A stretch of 41,606 bases of DNA from an uncultured Cellvibrionales bacterium (GCA_913031145.1 CAJWCO010000021.1:1-41606), one strand, 5' to 3'. Shown: positions 18,076 through 28,313, counted from the stretch's first letter. Notes: generated by a model from the sequence alone, not told the origin. Numbers and translations are program-made.

Positions 18076-19827
18076 ATGCGCGTTAGCCAATACCTCCTTC
18101 ACACACAACGAGAAGCGCCTGCCGAGGCGGAAATCATCAGCCACCAACTTATGTTGAGAACGGGTATGGTCCGCCAACTCGCATCTGGCCTATATTCTTG
18201 GTTACCACTTGGACTTCGAGTATTTCGAAAAGTTGAATCGATCGTTCGCGAGGAGATGAACGCGGCCGGCGGCATAGAATTGTCGATGCCTGTGGTTCAG
18301 CCCGCTGAATTATGGCAAGAGTCGCAGCGCTGGAGTCAATTCGGACCCGAGTTATTGCGCATTCGCGACCGCCATGATCGAGAGTTCTGTCTAGGCCCTA
18401 CACATGAGGAAGTGATCACAGATATTGTCCGCAATGACATTCGCAGCTATCGCCAACTACCTGTCAATTTGTACCAAATACAGACTAAATTCCGAGACGA
18501 AAGACGGCCGCGCTTTGGTGTGATGCGAACCCGTGAGTTTTGCATGAAAGATGCCTATTCATTCCATATCAACGAAGAGTCGCTTCAAACTACCTACGAG
18601 ACGATGTATAAAACCTATGGCAATATATTTACTCGCGCAGGACTAAATTTTCGTGCGGTTATTGCCGACACCGGCAGTATCGGTGGAAGTCACTCGCACG
18701 AGTTTCATGTTCTAGCCGATTCCGGAGAAGATGCGATCGTTTTTTCTGACGGTAGCGACTTTGCCGCCAACATTGAAAAAGCGGCCGCGCTTGCCCCGCC
18801 CATAACTGATCGGCCAGCCGAAAGCCCGCTATCAAAAATCGCAACGCCCAACGCAAAGTCCATCGAACAAGTTTGCCTAGCACTGGATATTGGACCACGG
18901 CAGATCGTCAAAACACTGATTGTGAAAGGGTCGTCTGAAGACGGGGAGCCGGCACTAGCGGCACTGGTCCTGCGGGGGGATCATCAACTTAATGAAATAA
19001 AAGCGCAACGCGCATTGAAATTCCAGGGAGACTTCTCACTCGCAAGTGAAGAAGACATTCTCAATGCCACGCAATGTCGTCCGGGCTCACTAGGACCTAT
19101 AGGCCTCGACTTGCGCATCATTGTGGACCACGGCGCGGCAAGCCTCAGCAACTTTGTATGCGGCGCAAACCTCGACGGCTATCACTGGGTGGGCGTCAAC
19201 TGGGCACGCGACTGTGCGGCACTTCACTGTGCCGACCTGCGCAATGTGGTGGACGGTGACCCAAGCCCTGATGGAAAAGGAACATTGATGATCGCCCGCG
19301 GCATAGAGGTGGGACATATCTTCCAGCTCGGCACAAAATACAGTAAGACGATGAAGGCGAGCGTGCTGGATGAAAACGGGGAAGAACAGTTGATGCATAT
19401 GGGTTGCTACGGCATAGGTGTGGGTCGAATTGTCGCGGCTGCCATAGAACAAAACCACGACGCACAGGGTATTAGCTGGCCTGACGCCATAGCCCCCTTT
19501 CAGATTGCGTTAATTCCGATCAACTATCACAAATCTGACTCCGTCAAACAAACGAGTGATAGCCTCTATCAGCAATTGTGTAGCGCAGGCTACGAAGTGC
19601 TATTTTTTGATGAGAGGAAAGCGCGATTGGGAGGTATGCTTGCAGACGTTGAGCTCATCGGAATTCCCCATCGAATTGTCATCGGAGAGCGCAACCTTAA
19701 TGCCGGCACTGTGGAATATCGCAATCGTAAACAGCCAGATAATCTGCCTATATCACTCCAGAGCATCATGGATTTTTTACTGCAAAATACGGTTGCTGGA
19801 CAAACTTTAGCTGCGCAAAAAGTGTAG
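18076..19827 (+). CDS. proS: Prolyl-tRNA synthetase with editing domain
   Basis: The 583-residue bacterial-type ProRS starts [19 protein letters not shown]. Motif 1 lies near [15 protein letters not shown], motif 2 near [17 protein letters not shown], and motif 3 near [14 protein letters not shown] YbaK-like editing insertion (about 230-380) that clears Ala-tRNA-Pro is present, followed by the C-terminal anticodon-binding domain. Start ATG 18076 has only a weak purine-rich box. The gene is convergent with murI, with 25 bp between the two stops. Confidence 0.97.
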   Translation: MRVSQYLLHTQREAPAEAEIISHQLMLRTGMVRQLASGLYSWLPLGLRVFRKVESIVREEMNAAGGIELSMPVVQPAELWQESQRWSQFGPELLRIRDRHDREFCLGPTHEEVITDIVRNDIRSYRQLPVNLYQIQTKFRDERRPRFGVMRTREFCMKDAYSFHINEESLQTTYETMYKTYGNIFTRAGLNFRAVIADTGSIGGSHSHEFHVLADSGEDAIVFSDGSDFAANIEKAAALAPPITDRPAESPLSKIATPNAKSIEQVCLALDIGPRQIVKTLIVKGSSEDGEPALAALVLRGDHQLNEIKAQRALKFQGDFSLASEEDILNATQCRPGSLGPIGLDLRIIVDHGAASLSNFVCGANLDGYHWVGVNWARDCAALHCADLRNVVDGDPSPDGKGTLMIARGIEVGHIFQLGTKYSKTMKASVLDENGEEQLMHMGCYGIGVGRIVAAAIEQNHDAQGISWPDAIAPFQIALIPINYHKSDSVKQTSDSLYQQLCSAGYEVLFFDERKARLGGMLADVELIGIPHRIVIGERNLNAGTVEYRNRKQPDNLPISLQSIMDFLLQNTVAGQTLAAQKV

Positions 19828-19852
19828 TCCAACCACCATCTCATTGATCGTC

Positions 19853-20623
19853 TCAAAGATTCAGCTCAACAAGATCAGGATCCGGCAAAGCATAGCGCAC
19901 AAAAAAAGACGAGGGAGGACCCGACCGTTGAGTGACATAAAAAGCATTTTCGGCGTTGAAGGAAAGGCGGTCCTCATCAAGCGTGAACACGCGAGATGCG
20001 ATGCCTTGAGCGCTATCGATTAATTCTGCATCGCCAAAAAATAATTTCAACGGAACCTTTAGTAGAGGGAAGTGGGTACAACCCAAAATCACTGCATCAT
20101 AAGACTTTGCAGGTACTGAGGATAAAACGCGCGCAACGTCCTTTAAAGTCGGGGCTACATGCAACGAGGCTTCAGCCAATCGAACAAGATCTGTACTTCC
20201 GTATCGATCAAGCCGGACACCTTGAGAAAACCTCGCAACTAAATCATCCAAATAGTCACCTTGCACAGTTTGTGGGGTCGCTAACAATAATAATGTGCCC
20301 ATCGGATATCGTTCGCAGGCAGGTTTGATAGCAGGAACCACTCCAACAACGGGTATTGAATAAACATCTCGTAATTGCGGGAGGATTTGCGTACTCGCCG
20401 TGTTGCAGGCAATCACAATCATGCCGTGTTGACGTCGGGACTGCGCTGCATTCACCAGCGCCATGGTGCGCCGCATGATCTCTTCAGGCGAGCGCTCTCC
20501 GTATGGACAACCCGCATAGTCGGCGGCGTACGAATAAGACAGCCCGGGCAGCCGTTCGCGGATAGCATCGAGCACTGTAAACCCGCCACTTCCAGAATCC
20601 ACAATTAGAAGTGGCCTGCGCAT
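19853..20623 (-). CDS. murI: Glutamate racemase MurI
   Basis: Interconverts L- and D-glutamate for peptidoglycan. The 256-residue protein has the first catalytic Cys in ACNTAS (near residue 73), the second in GCTHFPLL (near 185), and the phosphate/substrate loop DSGSGGF at residues 9-15. These are all the family signatures. ATG 20623 lacks a strong ribosome-binding site. It is 62 bp downstream of the isocitrate dehydrogenase gene on the same strand and could be co-transcribed with it. Confidence 0.94.
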   Translation of the reverse strand: MRRPLLIVDSGSGGFTVLDAIRERLPGLSYSYAADYAGCPYGERSPEEIMRRTMALVNAAQSRRQHGMIVIACNTASTQILPQLRDVYSIPVVGVVPAIKPACERYPMGTLLLLATPQTVQGDYLDDLVARFSQGVRLDRYGSTDLVRLAEASLHVAPTLKDVARVLSSVPAKSYDAVILGCTHFPLLKVPLKLFFGDAELIDSAQGIASRVFTLDEDRLSFNAENAFYVTQRSGPPSSFFVRYALPDPDLVELNL

Positions 20624-20685
20624 AGTCAGCCGTCCCTTAATTGCCCATCAAAAAACACTATTACGCTAGTGCTTCAACTATTTTA

Positions 20686-22425
20686 TTACGCCGCATAAAG
20701 ATTTCTCTCTACGGCATCCAGAAAACCATACATATCCACTATTTGCTCTTTCTCTGGCTCAGTGGTCTTTCCCTTTAAATCACCCGTGATAATGCCCTGA
20801 TCCACCGTTTCGACAAGGGCCTCTTTTAGTCGATTAGAATAATCTATTAGCGCCACATTCCCTTCGCGACCGCCAAGATGCTCAAGCGCATTCGCCAGCG
20901 CATACAGTAGCGCCGACGAATTGAACAGCGCCTCTTTGCCGTCGCTTTGCAGGTACTTTTCGTAAAGATCGTGCGCAGTCCCATGCGGCGCCTCGTACAA
21001 CATCGTACCATCTTTGCTTTGGATGATTGAACTGGCCGTTGCCAAACTCCCCCCCAGCGCAGCAGCGATATCAGAAAAGATATCTCCGTCAAGATTTTGA
21101 GCTGGATAAAGTGCTCTTCTTGGCGGATCTGTAATCATTTTTCGTAGCTGGCTAGACGGGCGCATAATCATATAAGAAGGCGGAGGCGTGTCGCGACGAG
21201 CCAACTCTTGCCGCACATCTGCAATGACCTTACTAAACACATCATCGTACTCCATGTATTCTCTTTTAAGGCCGAAGTACACCTCTTTATCATTTAAAGA
21301 AGCCTCACGAAAAACTTGACTCACCCAATCTTTTATGGCGTGCTGATCATTTGACATAAACAGGACCGGATCATTCTTTTTCACCGCACGAGCATGTTTT
21401 TCTTCACCGTCGACAATCACTTTAATAAATCCATCTTCTGTCATCGGCATGTTAAAACTTCCGTACTGATCACCGCCACCGGCGCTCATTCTGGAAATCG
21501 ACACGTAGGCTCTGCGCTCTGGTATGCCATAGATTTTCAAGTGTCGCACGAGTTTGTATAACTTGCGGCCCGTGGTGTTGTCTGGCACACCCCATAGCGC
21601 TCGTTCCGGCGGGTTTGCAATCAGGCGTGCGGCTTGTGCATCGATTAACTCGTAGTGATAACTGAGACCACTGTCTGCAACGGCCTGACGGTAATGCGAT
21701 TCATAGATCGCCTCAATAGCCGCGCGCATCACGCCATCGTAACCGGGAATCACTGTGTCTTTTAGACCTAAATACAAGTCTCTTTTCTCGTCGATTCCGC
21801 GTTGAAAGAACCGATGCGCCCACGCCACGACATCTTCTAAACTGTTCGTCGCCAGCAACCAAGGGTCGCCTTTACCAATAAATCGACGATGAAGTTCAAC
21901 AGGATCGCCGCTGCTGCCCACAAAAATAACCTTGGCCACACCCGTTGACTTAGATAATTCGTTAAAACTGTGCTTTATACCGCCATTCTCCATTGTAAAA
22001 ACATCAATATCCCGACCTATCCACTGAGGTTTTGGAACTTGGATATTTTTGAACTGAATATCTTCCCGAATAATATTGCCACCAATCCCTTTTCGAATTG
22101 ATCCATTTGGGGATTTGGTTGCAAGTCTGCTCAACTGAGACTCTTTAATATCCGGGTGCTTCGCTAACAACGCATCTAATTGTTCACGATTCACGGTCAT
22201 CCCTGCATTCTTTATTCCAACTCGATAGTACTTTAGCGCATCGATCGCATCCAAAACCGCTTGGCCGTTCGTTAATAACCGATTCTCTGCGGTCAAATCT
22301 ATCTCAACCAGATTGATATCCAGCGGTTTTTTGACAAACTGCGCCAAAATTCGTTCAAATGCGATTTGTGCCATCTCATCGCCATGAAGAACAACCAGAG
22401 GTTGTTCAACAGAAATTTTTTTCAT
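20686..22425 (-). CDS. Type II isocitrate dehydrogenase, long form, probably NAD-specific
   Basis: Oxidative decarboxylation of isocitrate to 2-oxoglutarate in the TCA cycle. The N-terminus (VVLHGDEMAQIAFERI) and KSPNGSIRK at 104-112 are type II IDH substrate-site motifs; NLDGDIFSD at 444-452 holds metal-binding aspartates; EAPHGTAHDLY at 478-488 is the coenzyme loop. Type II NADP enzymes have Arg-His where this one has Asp486-Leu487. To my knowledge the characterised NAD-specific type II IDH of Congregibacter litoralis has Asp-Leu at the same place. At 579 residues it is about 170 longer than ordinary type II IDH. The excess is explained by a visible internal duplication: residues about 150-285 resemble about 320-450. 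ATG 22425, AGG box about ten bases upstream. Confidence 0.9.
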   Translation of the reverse strand: MKKISVEQPLVVLHGDEMAQIAFERILAQFVKKPLDINLVEIDLTAENRLLTNGQAVLDAIDALKYYRVGIKNAGMTVNREQLDALLAKHPDIKESQLSRLATKSPNGSIRKGIGGNIIREDIQFKNIQVPKPQWIGRDIDVFTMENGGIKHSFNELSKSTGVAKVIFVGSSGDPVELHRRFIGKGDPWLLATNSLEDVVAWAHRFFQRGIDEKRDLYLGLKDTVIPGYDGVMRAAIEAIYESHYRQAVADSGLSYHYELIDAQAARLIANPPERALWGVPDNTTGRKLYKLVRHLKIYGIPERRAYVSISRMSAGGGDQYGSFNMPMTEDGFIKVIVDGEEKHARAVKKNDPVLFMSNDQHAIKDWVSQVFREASLNDKEVYFGLKREYMEYDDVFSKVIADVRQELARRDTPPPSYMIMRPSSQLRKMITDPPRRALYPAQNLDGDIFSDIAAALGGSLATASSIIQSKDGTMLYEAPHGTAHDLYEKYLQSDGKEALFNSSALLYALANALEHLGGREGNVALIDYSNRLKEALVETVDQGIITGDLKGKTTEPEKEQIVDMYGFLDAVERNLYAA

Positions 22426-22853
22426 GATGTTTTACCTTTTGTGGATCGCGCGATCTATATCAGCGGCTTTCGTTGCGTGTGATCAATTCATTATCGAACG
22501 ATGAATGTCGGTCTTCATTGTACATACTGACCCAAAATATCTCTATGTTAACAGCCTATATGCGTCTACAAATCATACGATATCTGGGTAATTTTTAGTG
22601 GCTCGTTTAAGAAGCGGTTGTGTGCTTGCAAACCGCATCCGCGCCCACCCCAAAGTGATCTCTCACTCAATGGCTCCGGCGAAATAAATAGCCTAAGCTC
22701 AAAGAGCGCTGTTAGGACACACCACACCGCATACGCCAAAAGATGCGCTTTAATTAACGTATCGGTTTTTCGTTAGTCGATCGCTATGCTTTAAAAGAGG
22801 TATACTCAAGCGTTCTAATACGATATCGCAGCAACCAAGCAAGATGGTAACCC
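22426..22853. other. Divergent intergenic region between isocitrate dehydrogenase and alr
   Basis: 428 bp without a credible open frame; it must carry promoters in both directions. Noted by eye: an 8-bp palindrome TGTTAACA at 22546-22553 and a TATACT hexamer at 22801-22806 that suits an alr -10. Confidence 0.45.
22801..22806 (+). promoter_or_regulatory. Possible -10 element for alr
   Basis: TATACT differs from TATAAT at one position and lies 47 bases before the alr ATG. No good -35 hexamer is found 16-18 bases upstream, so this is only a suggestion. Confidence 0.3.
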
Positions 22854-23963
22854 ATGGCAAGACCCACTCGCGCGCTGATTAGTTCAGCCGCCTTGATCCA
22901 CAACTATTCCCTTGCGCAGAAAGGCTCGGGCGCGCATTGCATGCCGATGGTCAAAGCAAATGCGTATGGTCATGGAGCTAAAGACGTCTGTAAGATCCTC
23001 GATCAAGCACCCGCTTTTGGTGTAGCGTCAATTGAGGAGGCGCTTGAACTTCGTAAGTCGGGCATACAACAGCCAATCCTGTTACTTGAGGGTACATTTA
23101 GCGCGTGCGAGATAGCCATTGCTGAAACACACAACTTTTGGGTAATGATCGAAAATCATCGTCAACTTGATGATTTTATTGCGGCGCCCGTTAGCTCAAT
23201 GCGGATCTGGCTCGGCGTTGACACTGGAATGCATCGCCTGGGGTTTAAACCGCAGGAGGTAAATAGTGTGTATCAAAGGCTGGCTCGAAGCGGCAAAGTC
23301 GACAATACCTGCGTTCTCGCTTCGCATTTTGCCAGTGCAGACCAGCGCGGAGACACTATGAATCAGCGCCAACTCACGTGCTTCGAACAAGCCTATCGAA
23401 GTATCGCTGTTTCAAAAGGAACAAAGCTCCAACAGAGCTTAGCTAATTCCGCGGCTCTGTTAACCCTGCCTGCTACCTTGCGTGATTGGCAACGACCGGG
23501 ATATATGTTGTACGGCAATCCCCCATTCATCGCTGAAGATCAAGACGCTCGGCTCAAGCCGGTAATGAATTTTGTGTCCGCAGTGTCGTCATTGCGTCGT
23601 ATCGACGCGGGCCAACCCGTCGGCTATGCCGCACAATGGACGACACAGCGAACATCTGTGATTGCTACAGTCCCCGTAGGCTACGCCGATGGTTATCCGC
23701 GCCATGCGCCCAACAACACCCCCGTATTAGTCAACACCCAACGCGCGCCTCTCGTCGGTCGCGTGTCAATGGATATGATTACGGTCGATGTAACCGACCT
23801 CCCTTCAGTTCAAATCGGCGATCCTGTCACCTTGTGGGGCTCTGCATTATCCGTAAATGAAATCGCACGGCGATGTCAGACAAACGGTTATGAACTACTC
23901 AGTGGTGTTAGCGCGCGCGTCCCCAGAGTCATTCACGCCGATGAAGACAACACAACGCACTAA
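22854..23963 (+). CDS. alr: Alanine racemase
   Basis: This PLP enzyme makes D-alanine for peptidoglycan. The 369-residue protein carries the PLP lysine Lys34 in MVKANAYGHG, the catalytic tyrosine in VGYADGYPR, and GRVSMDMITVD in the C-terminal domain. Normal length for the biosynthetic/catabolic family; alr versus dadX cannot be told apart, but no dadA is adjacent. The stop codon overlaps the convergent ubiX stop (shared bases 23960-23963). Confidence 0.95.
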   Translation: MARPTRALISSAALIHNYSLAQKGSGAHCMPMVKANAYGHGAKDVCKILDQAPAFGVASIEEALELRKSGIQQPILLLEGTFSACEIAIAETHNFWVMIENHRQLDDFIAAPVSSMRIWLGVDTGMHRLGFKPQEVNSVYQRLARSGKVDNTCVLASHFASADQRGDTMNQRQLTCFEQAYRSIAVSKGTKLQQSLANSAALLTLPATLRDWQRPGYMLYGNPPFIAEDQDARLKPVMNFVSAVSSLRRIDAGQPVGYAAQWTTQRTSVIATVPVGYADGYPRHAPNNTPVLVNTQRAPLVGRVSMDMITVDVTDLPSVQIGDPVTLWGSALSVNEIARRCQTNGYELLSGVSARVPRVIHADEDNTTH

Positions 23964-24523
23964 TTTTTACCCACCCAACGCACCATATCAGGGACGTCTA
24001 TTCCCACCATATCTAGTAAGCGGCCAACGGTATGATCAACGATGTCCTCAATCGAACGCGGCGCCGTATAAAATGCCGGGCTCGGCGGACAAATAATCGC
24101 ACCTAACTGGCTGGCCCGAAACATGAGTTCGCAGTGGCCGGTATGTAACGGCGTTTCACGCGGCACCAGTAACAAACGTCGACGTTCTTTTAAAACAACG
24201 TCAGCCGCTCTAATCAGCAAATTATCTGCATAAGAGTTGACGATACCCGAGAGAGTTTTCATCGAGCATGGCACAACGATCATCGCCGTTGTTTTGAATG
24301 AACCGCTCGCAATACTCGCCGCTATATTTTTATTGTTGTGCACGATATCAGCCAAATTCTCAACGCGTTCGACAGTCCAATCCGTTTCTATGCCAATATT
24401 CATTCGCGCTCCCTGACTCATAACCAAGTGCGTTTCAATATCATGCTTTTCGGCTAACAACTGCAATAGTCGAATTCCATAAATCACTCCACTGGAGCCT
24501 GACATTCCCACAATTAAGCGCAT
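23960..24523 (-). CDS. ubiX: Flavin prenyltransferase UbiX
   Basis: Makes the prenylated FMN cofactor used by UbiD-type decarboxylases, here most likely in ubiquinone synthesis. I use ATG 24523 (187 residues, MRLIVGMSGSSG), preceded by an AGGTGG box; the frame extends ten codons upstream without support. Family motifs GSSGVIYGIRLL, VVPCSMKTLSGI, ERRRLLLVPRETPLH and PAFYTAP are all present. It lies 74 bp downstream of the quinone oxidoreductase gene; whether it shares that transcript is unclear. Confidence 0.94.
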   Translation of the reverse strand: MRLIVGMSGSSGVIYGIRLLQLLAEKHDIETHLVMSQGARMNIGIETDWTVERVENLADIVHNNKNIAASIASGSFKTTAMIVVPCSMKTLSGIVNSYADNLLIRAADVVLKERRRLLLVPRETPLHTGHCELMFRASQLGAIICPPSPAFYTAPRSIEDIVDHTVGRLLDMVGIDVPDMVRWVGKN

Positions 24524-24597
24524 TTTTAAGTTCCACCTGTGCAAAATAGGCATTTGCTGGCTCCGCTATTGATCGCGCCCATGTGCCCATCAAATCG

Positions 24598-25575
24598 TTA
24601 CGACAGAGAAAAGACCACTTTGCCCTTGGCACGGCGCTCGGCAATACTGGCGAAACCGCGAGCAAACTCTTGCAACGGATATACCTCCGTCACCAGTGGC
24701 GAAAATACCCCGTTATCAATCATTTCTATTAGTTCTTTGAAATTCGTTTGAGATGCTGCAGAGTCTCTGGCGTTCCAAGCTCCCCAAAATACGCCTATTA
24801 CTGAAGCGCCCTTCAGTAGAGCCAAATTCAGTGGCATCTTAGGAATCGGCCCGGAGGCGAAACCAATTACTAAAAAACGGCCATCCCACGCGATCGCTCT
24901 GAAGGCCTGCTCCGAAAAGTCTCCGCCTACTGGGTCATAAATCACATCGGCGCCCTTCCCTTTGGTGAGCTCCTTGACCCGCTCCTTTAAATTTTCGGTT
25001 GTGTAGTTTACCCGCATATCTGCACCTGCTTGACACGCGAAATCCAGCTTTTCTTCACTGCTAGCCGCCGCAATCACGATCGCACCCATCGCCTTGGCAA
25101 TCTGGATAGTGGCAATGCCCACACCACCCGCCGCACCCAGCACGAGAATTGTTTCACCCATTTTTAACTGCGCTCTTTGTTTGAGCGCATAGTAAGATGT
25201 GCCATAGGTTATCGCGAAGCCGGCTGCTTGGTCGAACGACATAGATCGACCTTTCAAAAACGTTGAGTGCTCGGAACTCACGACCTGACTCGCAAAACCC
25301 CCGATCTGTACCGTTGACACGACCTCATCACCTACCGCGCGAGTTGTAACGCCTTTACCCACTTTCGTCACAACACCCGACACTTCAGTCCCCGGGATGA
25401 AAGGCAACTCTGGCTTGAATTGGTACTTTCCCTCAATCGTCAAAATATCCGGAAAATTCACGCCCGACGCGCGCACATCAACCAAGACCTGACCTGGACC
25501 CGGTTCTAAATCATCACGCTCTTCCAGCGACAGATGCGTCGTCGATCCAAATTTATTGCAAATGACGGCTCTCAC
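24598..25575 (-). CDS. Zinc-free MDR-family NADPH:quinone oxidoreductase-like enzyme
   Basis: 325 residues of the medium-chain dehydrogenase/reductase superfamily, COG0604 quinone reductase/enoyl reductase type. The N-terminal GroES-like domain has SGVNFPDILTIEGKY and lacks catalytic-zinc Cys/His ligands. The Rossmann part has GAAGGVGIATIQIAKAMGA. Such enzymes reduce quinones or 2-enoyl thioesters or ketones with NADPH. The start is GTG 25575 with AGAGGA eight bases upstream. It is the last gene of the acyl-CoA dehydrogenase run, 211 bp after it, so a role in the same catabolism is possible. Confidence 0.9.
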   Translation of the reverse strand: MRAVICNKFGSTTHLSLEERDDLEPGPGQVLVDVRASGVNFPDILTIEGKYQFKPELPFIPGTEVSGVVTKVGKGVTTRAVGDEVVSTVQIGGFASQVVSSEHSTFLKGRSMSFDQAAGFAITYGTSYYALKQRAQLKMGETILVLGAAGGVGIATIQIAKAMGAIVIAAASSEEKLDFACQAGADMRVNYTTENLKERVKELTKGKGADVIYDPVGGDFSEQAFRAIAWDGRFLVIGFASGPIPKMPLNLALLKGASVIGVFWGAWNARDSAASQTNFKELIEMIDNGVFSPLVTEVYPLQEFARGFASIAERRAKGKVVFSLS

Positions 25576-25786
25576 AATTACGTCCTCTTCTTAAGTGCAC
25601 AACGCACACAATGGGCAAAGCCCTCCTAAAAACCAGTGTATCGCACATCAAAAGTCAAATGGCCTGAGACTGTGCCTAAATTTTCTCTAACTTGCTGGTA
25701 TCCACCCACGCCAATCGACTACGAACAGGACACCCTCAAACCGCGCGGCCCGAAGGCACTATCCCCGCCACCATTTGGGTCCGCCG

Positions 25787-27004
25787 CTAATTTTTATACT
25801 GCGCAAGCTCCCGACGTGTAATGACCATGCGGTGAACCGCATCAGGCCCATCGGCATACCGTAACGTGCGTTGCGCACTGTACCAGCCAACCAACGGGGT
25901 GTCCTGAGATATGCCTGCGCCTCCATACATTTGCATAGCCTCATCAATCACTTTTAATGCCATGGACGGGGCCTGCGTTTTTATCATGGAAATAAAGGGT
26001 TGCGCAGCGTCCACGCCTTCATGGTCCATCAACCATGCTGCCTTTAGACACAAAAGGCGAGTCATTTCAATCTGGATTCTTGCGTCGGCAATAATGTCGA
26101 CATTGCCCCCTAATTTAGCCAACGGACGACCAAAGGCCGTTCGGCTTAGCGAACGTTCGCACAGTAATTTCAGCGCCGCTTCTGCAACGCCGATCGAACG
26201 CATACAGTGATGAATTCGACCCGGCCCAAGCCGGCCCTGGGCAACTTCAAAACCGCGACCGCGCCCCAAAATCAAATTCTCTTTAGGCACCCGGACATCC
26301 GTAAAACGCATATGGAAATGCCCGTGCGGTGCATCGTCGATACCAAAGAGTGTCATAGGCCTTAACCGCTCTACCCCCGGCGTTCTCATCGGCACGAGCA
26401 CTTGCGAGTGCTGCCCGTGTCGAGGCCCGTCAGGGTCTGTCTTCACCATGACAATCAAGATTTCACAGCGCGGATCACCGACGCCCGATATCCAAATTTT
26501 CTCTCCGTTGAGAACCCACTCGTCGCCTTCGTCAACGCAACTCATCGCAATGTTTGTTGCATCGGACGACGCCACATCGGGTTCTGTCATGACGTAAGCA
26601 GATCGAATCTCGCCCGCTAACAGAGGGGCCAGCCAGCGGCTTTTTTGCTCTTCGCTGCAATAACGAGATAGCACTTCCATATTTCCAGTATCAGGCGCTG
26701 AGCAGTTGAATACCTCAGGTGCCAAATGTGACCGCCCAGTTTCTTCTGCAATATAGGCATACTCAACGGTATTTAAGCCAAATCCGCCTTCATAATGCGT
26801 CAGGAAAAAATTCCAAAAGTTACGTTCGCGGGCCTTCGCTTTTAGATCATTCAGTATCTCCATTTGCCGCTCGGTATATTGCCAACGATCTCCCTTGGCC
26901 ACCTCCTCAAAATATTCTTTCTCCAGAGGCGATATTTCTGTGTCGATAAATTCCCTTACCTGCCGCAAGATCGGTTTTAATTTCTCGCTGATACCTAAAT
27001 CCAT
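25787..27004 (-). CDS. Acyl-CoA dehydrogenase, ACAD10/11-like
   Basis: 405 residues from ATG 27004 (MDLGISEKLKPIL), chosen because AGAGG lies six bases upstream; the frame itself runs 15 codons further. It has the flavin/substrate segments YVMTEPDVASSDATNI and WISGVG, and the C-terminal MYGGAGISQDTPLVGWYSAQRTLRYADGPDAVH. The ADGPD segment, with Asp rather than Glu at the usual catalytic-base site, is characteristic of the ACAD10/ACAD11 group, which acts on unusual (for example 2-methyl or hydroxylated) acyl-CoAs. The substrate here is unknown. Third gene of the run, 150 bp after its neighbour. Confidence 0.9.
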   Translation of the reverse strand: MDLGISEKLKPILRQVREFIDTEISPLEKEYFEEVAKGDRWQYTERQMEILNDLKAKARERNFWNFFLTHYEGGFGLNTVEYAYIAEETGRSHLAPEVFNCSAPDTGNMEVLSRYCSEEQKSRWLAPLLAGEIRSAYVMTEPDVASSDATNIAMSCVDEGDEWVLNGEKIWISGVGDPRCEILIVMVKTDPDGPRHGQHSQVLVPMRTPGVERLRPMTLFGIDDAPHGHFHMRFTDVRVPKENLILGRGRGFEVAQGRLGPGRIHHCMRSIGVAEAALKLLCERSLSRTAFGRPLAKLGGNVDIIADARIQIEMTRLLCLKAAWLMDHEGVDAAQPFISMIKTQAPSMALKVIDEAMQMYGGAGISQDTPLVGWYSAQRTLRYADGPDAVHRMVITRRELAQYKN

Positions 27005-27154
27005 AATAAGCCTCTCAGAGTTAACATAACAATTGCTGCGATAGCGCATTCAAAAGCCGGCGTGACTTCGTAGCACGCTGCACCAAGAGTAGCATATAGG
27101 GGCGAATCACGCTGTGCGTTAACAACTGTCTCATCGAGCCGAGACAGACCGATC

Positions 27155-28288
27155 TCAATAGCCAGCCATATTGGCGAAACGGTGTCCGTGATAACTAAAA
27201 TCACCAAATAACGCTTGAACGGGCCGCGCTCGTTTGATGTACAAACCTATGTCATATTCATCTGTCATGCCAACACCACCGTGCATTTGAATGGCTTCGT
27301 TCGTGCTTAGTTCAGCAATCTCACACAACTTTGCTTTACTGATACTGATCAACGCCGGCGCATTGGGGTCACCTTCATCTAAAGCTTGCAGAGACTTTAA
27401 AACGACTGATTTACAAAGCTCAATCTCACTCCACCAATGCGCTGCACGGTGCTGCAACGCCTGAAAAGAACCTATTAATACGCCAAATTGCTTGCGCTCC
27501 TTAAGGTACTGCAAAGTACAATCAAAGCTTTCACTAGCGATCCCCAGAAGCTCTGCGGCCAAATGCGCATTGCCAATGTCAAGCGTCGAGGCTAACGCTG
27601 AATAGCCAAGCCCAGGCTCGCCTAGCACAGCATCCGACGCCAACTCAACATCAACAAAAGAGATATTGGCAATACTACGACTGTCTACTGTGGGGACTCT
27701 TTCGACCGTAACGCCGGCTGAGCCTGCGTCCACTAAAAATAAGCTAATGCCCTGTCTATCTCCCGCACAGCCCGCCGTGCGCGCTGCAACAATTAGAGTT
27801 TCGGCAACATGTCCACAAACGACATGACGTTTTACACCATTTAAGCAGTAGCCCTGAGAGGTTCGCTCGGCCTTCATCGCAATCTGTTCTGGCGCATGAA
27901 ACGCCGACTCATCGACCGCTAAAGCCGTCGTTAAATCTCCGTTTGCAATCGCACTTAACAAAGAACTTTTTTGTCCTTCTGTCCCTGCTGCTTGAATCAT
28001 ACTAGCACCCAAAATAGCTGTGCTAAACAGCGGAGAGGCCGTTAGCTTGCGACCGCTTTGTTCGACTATCTGACCCATCCCAACATGACCAAATCCAAGA
28101 CCCCCGTAAGCCTCTGGCACAAGAATCGCCGCCCACCCCATTGCAACCATTTGCTGCCAGAGTCCAGTGGAATAATCTTCATCCAGATCTCGCAATTTCC
28201 GCATTTCCGAAATGGGCGCAAACTCTGTAAAAAAGCCTTGTGCAGACTCTTTGAGCATCTGCTGTTCATCACTTAATACCAATGCCAT
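27155..28288 (-). CDS. Acyl-CoA dehydrogenase-like subunit lacking the usual catalytic Glu
   Basis: 377 residues from ATG 28288 (MALVLSDEQQMLK), with AGGAG 7-8 bases upstream. The three ACAD domains are recognisable: helical N-terminus, VPEAYGGLGFG, a beta domain, and IQMHGGVGMTDEYDIGLYIKRA. The C-terminal loop that normally carries the Glu base (YEGT-type) reads LFGDFSYHGHRF and has none. In heteromeric acyl-CoA dehydrogenases one subunit is degenerate like this and the partner supplies the base. The adjacent gene 25 bp upstream encodes a suitable partner, so I infer a complex. Confidence 0.88.
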   Translation of the reverse strand: MALVLSDEQQMLKESAQGFFTEFAPISEMRKLRDLDEDYSTGLWQQMVAMGWAAILVPEAYGGLGFGHVGMGQIVEQSGRKLTASPLFSTAILGASMIQAAGTEGQKSSLLSAIANGDLTTALAVDESAFHAPEQIAMKAERTSQGYCLNGVKRHVVCGHVAETLIVAARTAGCAGDRQGISLFLVDAGSAGVTVERVPTVDSRSIANISFVDVELASDAVLGEPGLGYSALASTLDIGNAHLAAELLGIASESFDCTLQYLKERKQFGVLIGSFQALQHRAAHWWSEIELCKSVVLKSLQALDEGDPNAPALISISKAKLCEIAELSTNEAIQMHGGVGMTDEYDIGLYIKRARPVQALFGDFSYHGHRFANMAGY

Positions 28289-28313
28289 AACGCATCTCCT
28301 TTTTTGTTGGCGC

